Positions 26,184-35,692 are shown, counted from the stretch's first letter. The stretch: DNA of 64,000 nucleotides from JANPLN01 sp041736155 (GCA_041736155.1 JBGSUL010000123.1:1-64000); one strand, 5' to 3'. The notes: a model not told the origin generated them from the sequence alone. A program made the numbers and translations.

Positions 26184-26573
26184 ATGATGAAGTTGATTTT
26201 AGCAGTTTCGATGATGTTTTCGAGTTTACAAACTTTTGCTAATTACGGAGACATGGATGATTTTTCCACAAACCCTCCCAGCGAAGGTCAAAGAAGCGCG
26301 AAAATTGAAGGGTACTTGGAAAGGTGTATACAAGCTCTTAAGGGTACCAAGCACGAAGCGAACGCCGCTACCGCCTGCGGTTCTGTATTCGCGGCACGCA
26401 CGATGGAAGATTGTTTGACCATGGGGCGCCAATTTAGCATACCCGCGAGCACAGCCCAATGGTATTGCAATGCGGTTGTTAACGGACGTCTCAGTGAGAA
26501 TAAAGAAAGCGCTCCTCCAGCAATTCCAGTTCAGGATTCTGAAAATGAGGAGAGTCCTTCGGTGTCTCTCTAA
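26184..26573 (+). CDS. Small exported cysteine-containing protein
   Basis: A 129-residue product with a signal peptide (MMKLILAVSMMFSSLQTFA) and a mature domain with four cysteines in ERCIQALKG, ATACGSVF, MEDCLTMG and QWYCNAV, a spacing that suggests two disulfides. The C-terminal 25 residues are acidic and proline-rich. No family recognised. An in-frame ATG at 26172 with AAAGG before it is an alternative start. Confidence 0.65.
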   Translation: MMKLILAVSMMFSSLQTFANYGDMDDFSTNPPSEGQRSAKIEGYLERCIQALKGTKHEANAATACGSVFAARTMEDCLTMGRQFSIPASTAQWYCNAVVNGRLSENKESAPPAIPVQDSENEESPSVSL

Positions 26574-26577
26574 ACAG

Positions 26578-26640
26578 AGGTCCTACGCTCCGCTCAGGAC
26601 GACGTGTAGTTTCATCCAGAGGGTGAAGCTCGAAGGACCT
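26578..26640. repeat. Palindromic repeat between convergent genes
   Basis: 26578-26600 reads AGGTCCTACGCTCCGCTCAG then GAC and matches the repeats in queE (1857-1887, 1953-1979). Its head AGGTCCTACG pairs with CGAAGGACCT at 26631-26640 with one mismatch, so the whole 63-base stretch can fold. It fills the gap between the gene ending at 26573 and the convergent gene ending at 26639. Confidence 0.6.
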
Positions 26641-27763
26641 AGCGGAGAACCCAATCTTTCTTTGCAAAGATTTTTCCATTCACCTGAATTTCGATGCGAT
26701 GGGCGCCGGGATAATACTTACGCGTGGTTACCGGCTTAAAGGAATGCTTTTTCTGCACAAGTAAACTTTCTTTGGGGCCGAGTTCAAAGGTTTTTAATTT
26801 AAAAACTTTTGGTGTTAATTTTCCACCCACTTTTTGATGATATATAATATAATCAACAATCAGTTTTTGCTTTTTTGAACTTTGCGAAGAAATTTTAAAT
26901 TGAAATTCAAGATTTTTACCCATAGCGACCACAGGGGAAGTCAGTGCCAGCTTTTCCACTTTCACTTTTGACTCTGCGGAAACACCCATTAACTTGAGTG
27001 CGTGTGGGTTTCCTTTTTTAATCAACGTGCGCAAAGAGTGGCGCGTGATCCAGTCGATTTTTTCTTTATGCTGATCGGGCGCTTGTTTTTTCCATTGCGC
27101 AAGAACCTGAAGCACGACGGACGGATGATCTTTGGCAATGTCGTTTAAATGATTCGCCACACTTTTTCGCACATAAAGTTCTTCATCGTATTTAAGCTCT
27201 TCGAGAATGGGCAAGGTCAGGCGTGGGTTCTGAATAAACACATCAAGACGTTCGCCCCACGGTAGACGCGGGCGTGAGCCTTCGGAGCTCCAGCGGCGAA
27301 GATGAACATTGCTATCGCCAGCACAGTTGAGAAGAAATCCCAAAGTTTCATGTGTGTATTTTTTAAGAAAAGGGCGCACAGCAAATTCAGCAGTGAACAG
27401 CTCGGTGATTTGCGCCAGAGCTTCTAAAGATTTTTGCCGATGAGCTAACCCATAAGATTGAATATACTCAGTATATGGCCACAGCATAAAACCGCTGAGT
27501 TTCCCGTGTTCGAGAGATTTGAGCAACAGCTTCGAACTCTGTGGAAACTCTTTGGGAAGATGTTGATAAAGAGCTTGGCTTAAAAGTTGAACGCGAGCTT
27601 TGAGCTCGAGAGGCGGAAGCTCTTTGGAGATTTTTCTAAACTCGTGTTGGTTAAAGTCCTTGCTCACCTTGGAAAGCGCCGTAGCCAAAGTGTTGACGAC
27701 GGATTCGTTAATCCAATGTTTAAAGGCACTGGGCTTATCTTCGTTTTTTTGTTTTTGTGACAT
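26639..27763 (-). CDS. AlkC-like DNA alkylation repair glycosylase with Ig-like C-terminal domain
   Basis: 374 residues. Residues 1 to about 250 are helical HEAT-like repeats with the AlkC/AlkD landmarks GFMLWPYTEYIQSYGL, HLRRWSSEGSRPRLPWGERL and LYVRKSVANHLNDIAKDHP. Residues from about 265 to the end (LALTSPVVAMGKNLEFQFKI onward) are beta-rich and resemble the Ig-like domain known in one AlkC clade. AlkC excises N3-alkylated purines without base flipping. The product is cytoplasmic, single-gene, and faces the divergent or convergent small exported genes. Confidence 0.82.
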   Translation of the reverse strand: MSQKQKNEDKPSAFKHWINESVVNTLATALSKVSKDFNQHEFRKISKELPPLELKARVQLLSQALYQHLPKEFPQSSKLLLKSLEHGKLSGFMLWPYTEYIQSYGLAHRQKSLEALAQITELFTAEFAVRPFLKKYTHETLGFLLNCAGDSNVHLRRWSSEGSRPRLPWGERLDVFIQNPRLTLPILEELKYDEELYVRKSVANHLNDIAKDHPSVVLQVLAQWKKQAPDQHKEKIDWITRHSLRTLIKKGNPHALKLMGVSAESKVKVEKLALTSPVVAMGKNLEFQFKISSQSSKKQKLIVDYIIYHQKVGGKLTPKVFKLKTFELGPKESLLVQKKHSFKPVTTRKYYPGAHRIEIQVNGKIFAKKDWVLR

Positions 27764-27810
27764 AGAGCTATCTCTATGCGAAGTCCTCTACATCGAAAAG
27801 GGACGGTGCT

Positions 27811-28359
27811 CTATGCTGACGGTTGAACGTTGTTTTCTGGTGGTGGAGTTACTGGTCGAGACGCAAGGTTCTTGCGGAATAGCGCGTAGACTTTTTGCGC
27901 ACGGCTACTGCTGTAAAAATAAGCAGACATGTCGCGAGAATCATTTCGCAACATCAAGACTCTTTCTTGGAGAGGTTCAACCTCAAGTTCGTGGATGATT
28001 TGCGCTAAGGCATCTAAGTCATTTGCACGTGTTAAACTGATGCGGCCAAAGACGTCGGTCAAGATGCTTTCATTTTGCCATGTTTGATAAAGATTTTTGA
28101 GATCATGAAGCAGGGACGATTGATGTATGGCCAGCTCGTTGTAGAGGACGGTGAATTTGTCTTTGTGGTGAGAACTGTCCTCAAAAATAAAATCACAATC
28201 CTGGTCTTCCCGCGAAAGCGTACATTCCGTTTGCAAAGAGTTAGTGCCAGAAAAGAAAAATGCCCAATGTTGGTTCTGCTGAACAAATTTTGACTCAAGA
28301 GGCATATCTTGGGCCTCTGAGAACGAAATAGCAAAGAAGATATAAAATAAAATGCTCAC
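27811..28359 (-). CDS. Exported protein of unknown function
   Basis: 182 residues beginning with a short signal peptide (SILFYIFFAISFSEA) from a GTG start at 28359, with AAAAGAG just upstream. The mature part has two close cysteines (TECTLSREDQDCDF), then a helical region (LLHDLKNLYQTWQ, LDALAQIIHELE) and a proline-rich tail. No family recognised. It lies 33 bases downstream of the SafE-like gene in the same direction, so it may be the tail of the cco operon. Confidence 0.6.
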   Translation of the reverse strand: MSILFYIFFAISFSEAQDMPLESKFVQQNQHWAFFFSGTNSLQTECTLSREDQDCDFIFEDSSHHKDKFTVLYNELAIHQSSLLHDLKNLYQTWQNESILTDVFGRISLTRANDLDALAQIIHELEVEPLQERVLMLRNDSRDMSAYFYSSSRAQKVYALFRKNLASRPVTPPPENNVQPSA

Positions 28360-28392
28360 AAGACTCTTTTAAAGCAAAAGAGATGCCACTGT

Positions 28393-29004
28393 CTATTTTA
28401 TAAAGTAGTGCGCAAGAAGGGCGTAAAGACCCGCTAGAGTCATCACGAAGGTGGCGATTTTTTGCTGATGGGGCTGAGCCTTGCGCAGGCGATCGCGCAT
28501 TAGCCACGTTGTGCCAGCGAGAGCAGGGAGTCCGCTGATCCAAAGAATAAAAAGTACAAGAGAGCCGGACCACGGACTCTGTGTCGCTGCGGCGGCGAGA
28601 AGAAAATAAAATAGCCATCCACAAGGAAGAAAAACACTCAACAAACCCAACAAGAACTTGGAGGGATTCTGTACTTTTAAAATACGTCGCCAAAGAGACT
28701 GTGCAAGTTCTGGAGTTTTTTGACGATAGAGGTCCATGGCTAACCATAAAAAGGCGCCGAGCAAAAAAAATGTTCCTATGGTTTTAACATAAGGGTTTTG
28801 ATTCCACAGTAAACGCTGCCCTAAGTAACCGGCAAGGCCCCCCATCATCGTATAACTGAGCATTCGCCCGAGATGGTAAGGCCAGAGCGAACCTCGCGAT
28901 GACAACGAAAGACACAAGGGGCCACACATCAGAGCGCAATGCCAACTTCCCAAAAAAGCCGCAAAAAAAATGCTCAATAAAAGGGGACTGGTATTAGTGG
29001 GCAT
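28393..29004 (-). CDS. SafE/DsbD_2-type membrane protein of the cco operon
   Basis: 203 residues with about six membrane helices. GSWHCALMCGPLCLSL near the N-terminus and FLPCGWLFYFLLAAAA in the middle are the cysteine-containing blocks of the family often encoded after ccoG (sulfite exporter TauE/SafE or DsbD_2 annotation), which is linked to copper or thiol handling during cbb3 assembly. The start at 29004 overlaps the ccoG stop by 11 bases. Confidence 0.78.
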   Translation of the reverse strand: MPTNTSPLLLSIFFAAFLGSWHCALMCGPLCLSLSSRGSLWPYHLGRMLSYTMMGGLAGYLGQRLLWNQNPYVKTIGTFFLLGAFLWLAMDLYRQKTPELAQSLWRRILKVQNPSKFLLGLLSVFLPCGWLFYFLLAAAATQSPWSGSLVLFILWISGLPALAGTTWLMRDRLRKAQPHQQKIATFVMTLAGLYALLAHYFIK

Positions 29005-30391
29005 TGGGACCGACCAAAGGGACGGGGAGACGATAGGTCTCCTCTCGGTTTTCTTCATTGGTCAGTAGAATTTGCGCTACTTCCGCAGAAATCGTTGCCG
29101 ATTTTTCTTTTGGAAACTGAAGAAAAATATGAACCTCTTGGCTGGCTTGAGCGGGAAGAACAACAGGGTTTGTGGCGAGAGTCATCTGCAGCCACTCTGG
29201 CGCCCTGAGAGACACTTTATAGGAAACAGTTTTGGCTGTTTGATTTTTGAGATGGAGGCGGAAATGGTTCAGCACGACATCCTCACCTGATTGATTTTTG
29301 GTGAACGTGTAGGGACTTTCTTTGGCGCGGAGAAGTGTCACATTCAAACTCTCCCGTTGTGCAATATTCCAAATCAGAGCGCTGATAAAAATAGTAATAA
29401 GAGCCAGATATACAAGTGTGCGTGGTTTCAAAAAGCGCAGTCGTTGCCCATTTTGATCAGCATAACGGATCAGGCCTTCCGGTTTATTCACTTTGCGCAT
29501 AATTTCGTCGCAGGCATCAATGCAGGCAGTACAAGCAATGCATTCCATCTGCAAACCATTGCGAATATCAATGCGAGTTGGGCAGACTTGCACGCAGCGG
29601 TTGCAAGAAACACAATCCCCTTGGGAAGATCCTGCTGGAAGAGTCGCTCCTTTGCGTGGTTCGCCACGTTTTGCATCGTAATAAACAGTCAAAGAACTTT
29701 CATCGAGAAGAACACTTTGAAAACGTCCATAGGGGCACATGATGATACAAAATTGTTCACGGAACCAGCCAAAATCAAAAAGCACGATGCCGGTCATCGC
29801 AAAGACAATCAAAAAGTAATCCCAGTTTTGAAATGGAGAAGTTCCCATCATGGCAATTAATTCTCGTGCGCCGACAAAATACGCGAGAAAACTGTGGGAA
29901 ATGAGCGCCGAAACGGCAAAAAATAAAAACCATTTTGTCAGCTTTATTCGGAATTTACGGAATGACAGATCTTCGTTGTCTAAACGTCGACGCTCTAAAT
30001 GACTTCCTTCGGTCCATTTTTCAATTCGTCGGTAAATGGTATCAATAAAGACGGTTTGTGGGCAGGCCCACCCACACCAAATGCGCCCCCAAACAGAAGT
30101 CACAAAGGCGAGGCCCACTGTGAAGGTGCCAAGAATGAAAAAGATGAGTGGAGCATCGTGAGCGAAAAAAGTGAGTCCAAAAAAAGTGAATTCTCGACGA
30201 CCGAGATGAAGAAGAAGAGACTGCTGGCCGTTGATGGTCGTCCACGGCAGCAGTAAAAAAACTAAGATGAGAACAATTTGTGTCCAGTTGCGATGTCGTC
30301 GCCAAAATCCAGAAACGTCAGCGACATAAAAATCAACCCGATGACCTTCGTTATCTAAACTCTGTAAGCGGCCGTCATCGGGTGTATTCAT
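28994..30391 (-). CDS. ccoG: cbb3 oxidase accessory ferredoxin-like protein CcoG
   Basis: 465 residues: about five membrane helices in the N-terminal 220 residues, then two 4Fe-4S motifs (GDCVSCNRCVQVCPTRIDIR and MECIACTACIDACD), one more membrane helix near 335-350, and a C-terminal Ig-like FixG domain. CcoG is known as a cupric reductase that supports copper delivery to the cbb3 oxidase. It starts in a TAATG overlap with ccoP. No ccoH/fixH homologue is seen beside it. Confidence 0.93.
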   Translation of the reverse strand: MNTPDDGRLQSLDNEGHRVDFYVADVSGFWRRHRNWTQIVLILVFLLLPWTTINGQQSLLLHLGRREFTFFGLTFFAHDAPLIFFILGTFTVGLAFVTSVWGRIWCGWACPQTVFIDTIYRRIEKWTEGSHLERRRLDNEDLSFRKFRIKLTKWFLFFAVSALISHSFLAYFVGARELIAMMGTSPFQNWDYFLIVFAMTGIVLFDFGWFREQFCIIMCPYGRFQSVLLDESSLTVYYDAKRGEPRKGATLPAGSSQGDCVSCNRCVQVCPTRIDIRNGLQMECIACTACIDACDEIMRKVNKPEGLIRYADQNGQRLRFLKPRTLVYLALITIFISALIWNIAQRESLNVTLLRAKESPYTFTKNQSGEDVVLNHFRLHLKNQTAKTVSYKVSLRAPEWLQMTLATNPVVLPAQASQEVHIFLQFPKEKSATISAEVAQILLTNEENREETYRLPVPLVGPNAH

Positions 30392-30954
30392 TAGGGTACC
30401 AGTTCTCCTTGCGGAGCTTTCGGGTTGGCGGGTTGTGTGCCTTTTTTGGTCAGAACAAAAGCAGTCACGGCAATGATATCAGTCGGACTTAATACGGGGC
30501 CCCAAGCCGGCATGCCTTTATCGAGCACACCATTTTTGACGACTTCCATAATCTCTGCACCTGTGGCGCCTTTTCCATGAATCCAGTAAGCATCCACCAG
30601 GTTAGGTCCAATCATGCCCTGAAGTTCCTTCCCATGGCAAACGGCGCAGTTATTGGTGTATACATGCGAACCGGCTTCGATGACTTTTGCATCTTTTAAC
30701 AGGGTTTCCAAGTCGGCAGCGGTGGCCGCCACTTGTGGCTGTGCTTTTTTTAATTCATCAATTTGCGCCAAAGCCGCAGAAAGCTCCTGCTCCTGCGTTT
30801 GTCCTTCACCAAATTCATAGTGCAAAAAGTAAATAAATGCGAAGATGATTGTGCCAAAAAAGGTGACAAGCCACCAATTGGGAAGAGGATTGTCATATTC
30901 TTTAATGCCATCGTATTCATGATTTTTTATTTCTATATCTTTAATCTCATCCAT
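30391..30954 (-). CDS. ccoP: cbb3 oxidase subunit III, single-haem form
   Basis: 187 residues with one membrane helix (about 27-45, after DNPLPNWWLVTFF) and one cytochrome c domain: CAVCH at 103-107 with Met148 (KGMPAWG) as likely axial ligand. Typical CcoP is near 300 residues and carries two haem c sites, so this is a short form with a coiled-coil-like spacer (about 52-80) instead of the first haem domain. It is two bases from ccoQ. Confidence 0.9.
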   Translation of the reverse strand: MDEIKDIEIKNHEYDGIKEYDNPLPNWWLVTFFGTIIFAFIYFLHYEFGEGQTQEQELSAALAQIDELKKAQPQVAATAADLETLLKDAKVIEAGSHVYTNNCAVCHGKELQGMIGPNLVDAYWIHGKGATGAEIMEVVKNGVLDKGMPAWGPVLSPTDIIAVTAFVLTKKGTQPANPKAPQGELVP

Positions 30955-30956
30955 GA

Positions 30957-31121
30957 CTATTCTCCATCCTCAAAAGGTAGGTTTTGTAAGTTCTGATAAG
31001 TTTGGCGTGTGGACTTTCGTGACACCCACCAAACCACACCACAGAAGTAGACAAAAAAGATCAGGAGTCCCGCCGTGGTTAAATTCAATTGCTGAAATTG
31101 CGAAAGGGCAAGAGCTTTCAT
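30957..31121 (-). CDS. ccoQ: cbb3 oxidase subunit IV (CcoQ), 54 residues
   Basis: A short frame with one membrane helix (LTTAGLLIFFVYFCGVVWWV, residues 14-33) followed by a basic stretch and ending NLPFEDGE. The ATG forms an ATGA overlap with the ccoNO stop and the stop lies two bases before the ccoP ATG. Position, size and topology match CcoQ/FixQ, which stabilises the oxidase complex. Confidence 0.85.
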   Translation of the reverse strand: MKALALSQFQQLNLTTAGLLIFFVYFCGVVWWVSRKSTRQTYQNLQNLPFEDGE

Positions 31122-33226
31122 GGTTTTTTTCCTTTCTGCCCGAGGGCTTGCAGGTAAGCAATGAGGGCTACGAGTTCTTTATCGGCAAGACCTTGCGGCG
31201 CACCTTCGGTTACTAATTGGTCAGCAATAGTTTGCGCTTGTTTTTGCGCAACGATATCGGCGTTGGCGACGGTGTCGTCATCGTACGGAACGTTGAGCAT
31301 TTTCATGACCGAGAGTTTTTTGCGAAGACTTACAAAGTCGACCTTTTTCTCTGCCAGCCAAGGGTAATTAGGCATGATGGATTTCGCCGAGATAGAGCGC
31401 GGATCAATCATATGGCGATAATGCCAAAGATCGGGATATTTTTTACCCACGCGCGCTAAGTCGGGACCCGTCCGTTTAGACCCCCATTGGAATGGATGAT
31501 CGTACATGGACTCTTCAATGGTCGACGGTGGTCCATAGCGTAGTACTTCCGCGGCCAGTGGGCGAATCTGCTGTGTATGACAAACGTAACAACCCTCTTT
31601 GATGTAAACGTCACGACCAGCGAGTTCAAGTGGGGTGTAAGGATCGGTGATCTTGTTGGGTTGCACATATTTGTGTAACGAGAGTGTAGGATAAATCTCA
31701 ATCACGCTGCCCACAAGAATCGCCGCGACAGCGAGAACAGTGAAGACCGCAGCTAAGCCCTCCAGCTTACGATGTCCTTCATCGGGAGTTGAAGACGAAG
31801 GCTGTTCGTCGGGGACGATAACCGGAGTTTGCTCTTGTTGTGCTGGCGCCGATTGAATCGTTTTTATGATGTTATACACCATGATGAAAAAACCAATGAT
31901 AAAGAGCAAGCCGCCCGCAGCTCGCACCCAATAGAGCGGAACAATTTTGACCACGGTTTCGATAAAGTCAGGATACATGAGGCGTCCTTGTGGATCGACC
32001 GCTCTCCACATCAAACCTTGCGTGATACCTGAAGCCCACATTGAGATGTAGTAGAGAAGAATCCCCAATAACGAAATCCAAAAATGTTTTGTGGCGAGTG
32101 CGACACTGTAAAGTGAAGTTTTCCACAAACGCGGTACAAGATAGTAGATCATCCCAAAAGACATCATGCCGTTCCAACCCAAGGCGCCGCCATGAACGTG
32201 ACCAATAATCCAGTCCGTGTTGTGGGCCAGTGCGCTCACCGATTTGATGGAAAGGAGTGGTCCTTCGAAAGTGGACATACCGTAAAAGGTCACAGCCGTG
32301 ACCAAAAATTTCACGATGGGATCAGTTCGTAACAGATGCCAAGAGCCGCGCAAGGTGAGCAAGCCGTTGATCATCCCACCCCAACTCGGAGCCCAGAGCA
32401 TAACACTAAAAACAACACCGAGAGTTTGTGCCCAAGCCGGGAGAGACGTATAGAGAAGATGGTGCGGGCCAGCCCAAATGTAAATAAACACAAGCGCCCA
32501 AAAATGCACAATCGATAAACGATAAGAGTAAACGGGGCGGTTGACGGCTTTGGGAATGTAATAATACATCAAACCTAAAAAGGGTGTGGTGAGAAAAAAT
32601 GCCACCGCATTATGCCCATACCACCATTGCACCATAGCATCTTGTATACCAGCGTAGACTGGATAACTTTTGAGAAAGCCGACCGGGATTTCGATGGAGT
32701 TGACGATGTGAAGAACAGCCACTGTGACGATGGTGGCAATGTAAAACCAAATGGCCACATACATATGTTTTTCACGGCGTTTCGCAATAGTACCAAAAAA
32801 GTTTACCGCAAAAACCACCCAGATGAGAGCAATAGCAATATCAATGGGCCATTCCAGTTCTGCATACTCTTTGGATTGTGTGTACCCCAGAGGAAGAGTG
32901 ATCGCTGCCGAAACTATAATCAGCTGCCATCCCCAAAAGTGGATGCGACTTAAAGTATCGGAGAACATCCTCGTTTTGAGCAATCTCTGTGAAGAGTGAT
33001 AGATACCGGCAAAAATCGCATTCCCTGCAAACGCAAAAATGGCGGCATTGGTATGCAAGGGACGCAAGCGACCAAATGTGATCCATTCGAGGTTGAGATT
33101 CAGCGGCCAATAGGCCAGTTGTAATGCGGCAATAAGTCCAAAGAGGAAGGCAGCGCCTCCCCAAATAAGAGTTACTACCACAAATTTTTTCACGATGTCG
33201 TCATCGTAATAGATCTTTGTGCTCAT
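31118..33226 (-). CDS. ccoNO: cbb3 cytochrome c oxidase fused subunits I and II
   Basis: 702 residues. CcoN is residues 1 to about 455 with twelve helices and haem-copper ligands in RPLHTNAAIFAF, WWYGHNAVAFFL, WAGPHHLLYTSLP and IIGHVHGGALGWNG. A charged linker (about 458-487) leads to CcoO, with a membrane helix (490-510) and one haem c at Cys546-Cys549-His550 (GCYVCHTQQIRPL). CcoN-CcoO fusions occur in other phyla. The enzyme is the high-affinity proton-pumping terminal oxidase for low oxygen. It overlaps ccoS and ccoQ by ATGA. Confidence 0.95.
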   Translation of the reverse strand: MSTKIYYDDDIVKKFVVVTLIWGGAAFLFGLIAALQLAYWPLNLNLEWITFGRLRPLHTNAAIFAFAGNAIFAGIYHSSQRLLKTRMFSDTLSRIHFWGWQLIIVSAAITLPLGYTQSKEYAELEWPIDIAIALIWVVFAVNFFGTIAKRREKHMYVAIWFYIATIVTVAVLHIVNSIEIPVGFLKSYPVYAGIQDAMVQWWYGHNAVAFFLTTPFLGLMYYYIPKAVNRPVYSYRLSIVHFWALVFIYIWAGPHHLLYTSLPAWAQTLGVVFSVMLWAPSWGGMINGLLTLRGSWHLLRTDPIVKFLVTAVTFYGMSTFEGPLLSIKSVSALAHNTDWIIGHVHGGALGWNGMMSFGMIYYLVPRLWKTSLYSVALATKHFWISLLGILLYYISMWASGITQGLMWRAVDPQGRLMYPDFIETVVKIVPLYWVRAAGGLLFIIGFFIMVYNIIKTIQSAPAQQEQTPVIVPDEQPSSSTPDEGHRKLEGLAAVFTVLAVAAILVGSVIEIYPTLSLHKYVQPNKITDPYTPLELAGRDVYIKEGCYVCHTQQIRPLAAEVLRYGPPSTIEESMYDHPFQWGSKRTGPDLARVGKKYPDLWHYRHMIDPRSISAKSIMPNYPWLAEKKVDFVSLRKKLSVMKMLNVPYDDDTVANADIVAQKQAQTIADQLVTEGAPQGLADKELVALIAYLQALGQKGKKP

Positions 33227-33384
33227 GTTTTTGTTTTCCTTTCCTCTGTTTCATCAATCAATATGCGATGGGCGGGTGTATCTAGATCCGCAAATTGGTC
33301 CTGGCTCGCGGCAAAAAAGAAAGCGGCTAAAAAACCAAAACCCAAGATCAAAGCCATAGGAATCATGAGAATAATAATATTCAT
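33223..33384 (-). CDS. ccoS: cbb3 oxidase assembly protein CcoS
   Basis: A 53-residue protein with one membrane helix (IIILMIPMALILGFGFLAAF) and the usual short tail containing QFADLDTPAHRILIDE. CcoS is needed for insertion of cofactors into CcoN. Start at 33384 is ATGA-overlapped with the ccoI stop, and its stop overlaps the ccoNO start, which fixes both ends. Confidence 0.92.
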   Translation of the reverse strand: MNIIILMIPMALILGFGFLAAFFFAASQDQFADLDTPAHRILIDETEERKTKT

Positions 33385-35648
33385 GACCAACCCTCCATGG
33401 TGGATAAAAGTAAAATAAGAGAACTTAATGGCATTAAAAGTGCGGCGACCAGCGGATTGATCCAGCCGAGGAGCGCACAAGCACCCGCAATGCTGTTGTA
33501 TGTGATCGCCAAAATAAAATTACGCTTAAGGATAATTTGATAACGGCGACTGATACTGAAGAATTGCAGAAGGGGGTTTAATCCTTTTTTAAGCAAATAA
33601 ATATCTGCGGCACGGAAGCTCACTTCCAAACTGCCATGGGAGGCAACACCGATGGTGGCTTCTTGTAAAGCGGCGGCATCATTGGCGCCGTCGCCCATCA
33701 TGAGCGTGCTTTTATGGTCTTTGACAAAATTCCATTTTTGCAATGGAGTTTGTTCGCCGAGGGCTTTTTCGGTTGGAAGACTCAGTTCTTTGGCAAGAAG
33801 TTGCACGCGGGAAAGAGAATCGCCGGAGAGAATAAAGGTCGTGAATTTTTTTTGCAGAGTTTGCAGGGTTTTTTGCGTGTCGACAAAAAGCTCATCTTTA
33901 AAAGAAAAACGCGCCACTTTTTTTCCATTTTCTAAAAGATCAATCATCAACATGTCTGAGGATTCGGGTGCGCGACATAAAATATACATTTTGCCGTCCA
34001 GCAGGCCATAAACTTTTTCACCCACATTTTCGTAGACATCGGAGACTGGCAAATGAAGTTGCGGACCCTCTGGCCATGCCCGGCGAAACGCAAAGGCGAT
34101 AGGATGTTCAGAGGTCTTCTCAAGTTCGAGAACAATGTCTTTATATTTTTGATGAAGGTCCGAGGGCTCACTTTTGATCAACGAAAGTTGTCCTGTGGTG
34201 AGGGTTCCTGTTTTGTCAAAGATGAGATTTTTAATATTCGAAGCTTTTTCGAAGACATCATGGTTTTTAATAAGAAGACCGCGACGACGGGCTTCCAAGA
34301 GGGCGCGATAAAGAGTGAGGGGAGCGGCAAAAGCGAGGGAACAAGGGCAGGCTACAATCCACAGTGCCAGTGTTCTTTGCAAAGCCGCCTCAAGATTGAT
34401 TGAGGAGTAAAAAGCGAAAAATAAAATGCCCACAACAAAAACCGTCATGAGCAGACGCTGTGACCACAAATCCATTTTGCGGATAAACTGACTTTTGTTG
34501 AGCGATTGCCGGGAAACCATTTGCAGCATTTGTTGAATTTCACTTTGATCGTAGGGTTTTAAAATGCGGACATAAGTTTCGGCACTCAAGAGTTTTAAGC
34601 CGGCGTGAAGCTTCATGTCGTGGGGATAAAGTCGGGGAAGTACTTCTCCCGTCATTAAAGACGTATCCCACTCACTTTGTGAACTGAGTGCTTCAGCATC
34701 ACAGGGTAGGACTTGATTTTTTAAAAGTTTAATTTCATCACCCGGAAGTAACAGCGGAGCAATTTGCGCGGCCCAGTCCGTGCCGACTTTTTTGAGATAA
34801 GAAGCATCCTCCCACGAGTCTTGTTTTTGTAAATGGAGAAGAGTGCGGCGCTGGACTTTTTTAACAAAGTAACGACTGACTAAGATTAAAAATAAAAAAC
34901 TGGCGGTGGAGTCGTAATAGACAATGTCTGAGCCGTTGAGAAGGTTGAAGGTGGAAAGGATGAAGCCTCCCCACAGAGCAATGGTCAATGCGAGATCTGT
35001 GTTGAGAGTTCGTGTCTTTAACGCACGCCAAGCGCCCTGATAAATTGACTGGGCCGAGTAAATGAGAATGGGTAGGAACAGAGTAAAACTCAGCCACAAA
35101 AAAACTGTTTTGTAAGAACCGCTGACGCCTGCATACACGGGAACAATAAACATCATAATGTTTCCGGCGCAGGCACCGGCCACGGCGATTTCTTTGAGCC
35201 AACGTCGAGAATCGTTTTGCCAGCTTTCCTGGGCGGATTCACCTTTTTTCAAAAGGTGAGCGGAGTAACCCATTTCCTCGATGAGGGTTAAGAGATTGGA
35301 AAGGGGAAGATCTTTCTCTATGTCAATAAGCAGCTCTGAGCTTCCAAAAAGCACTTGGGCAGAATGAACTTGCGGTTCAAACTCGGGGAGTTTTTCTAAC
35401 AAGTGTATGCACGAAGCACATTGCAGACCCTCGACATAAAGACGAAAATTTTCAGTCTTTGCTGAACTGGCAATTCGATACAGATGGCGAGCTTCGGGCG
35501 TGTCCAGGGCCGCCCATTTTTCTTTTTTGAGAGTCTGCGCTTTTTTCGCGAATATTTGAAATTGTCCGTCATAAAGAATCTCACACGCTCGACAACAAAA
35601 TGTCGTTCCTAACGGAGATTGGGACTGGCAGTAAAGGCAAGAGCTCAT
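33381..35648 (-). CDS. ccoI: Copper-exporting P-type ATPase of the cbb3 locus
   Basis: 755 residues. The N-terminus has the CLYCQSQ...FCCRACEILYDG cysteine motif typical of CcoI/FixI, then a heavy-metal domain (VEGLQCASCIHLLEKLPEF), eight helices with the CPC ion site (WIVACPCSLAFAAPLTLYRA), the phosphorylation site DKTGTLTTGQ and GDGANDAAALQEA. It exports copper to the periplasm for the oxidase. The ATG at 35648 has GGGAG only one base upstream, so an in-frame TTG at 35666 could be the true start. It is the first gene of the cco operon. Confidence 0.93.
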   Translation of the reverse strand: MSSCLYCQSQSPLGTTFCCRACEILYDGQFQIFAKKAQTLKKEKWAALDTPEARHLYRIASSAKTENFRLYVEGLQCASCIHLLEKLPEFEPQVHSAQVLFGSSELLIDIEKDLPLSNLLTLIEEMGYSAHLLKKGESAQESWQNDSRRWLKEIAVAGACAGNIMMFIVPVYAGVSGSYKTVFLWLSFTLFLPILIYSAQSIYQGAWRALKTRTLNTDLALTIALWGGFILSTFNLLNGSDIVYYDSTASFLFLILVSRYFVKKVQRRTLLHLQKQDSWEDASYLKKVGTDWAAQIAPLLLPGDEIKLLKNQVLPCDAEALSSQSEWDTSLMTGEVLPRLYPHDMKLHAGLKLLSAETYVRILKPYDQSEIQQMLQMVSRQSLNKSQFIRKMDLWSQRLLMTVFVVGILFFAFYSSINLEAALQRTLALWIVACPCSLAFAAPLTLYRALLEARRRGLLIKNHDVFEKASNIKNLIFDKTGTLTTGQLSLIKSEPSDLHQKYKDIVLELEKTSEHPIAFAFRRAWPEGPQLHLPVSDVYENVGEKVYGLLDGKMYILCRAPESSDMLMIDLLENGKKVARFSFKDELFVDTQKTLQTLQKKFTTFILSGDSLSRVQLLAKELSLPTEKALGEQTPLQKWNFVKDHKSTLMMGDGANDAAALQEATIGVASHGSLEVSFRAADIYLLKKGLNPLLQFFSISRRYQIILKRNFILAITYNSIAGACALLGWINPLVAALLMPLSSLILLLSTMEGWS

Positions 35649-35692
35649 ACTCCCAAATCTAATCAATCAGGGGTGAATCACCATGACGGTGG

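Noticed and set aside
35649..35692. FNR box before ccoI
   Set aside because: Only a TTGAT half-site occurs; the second half is not present.
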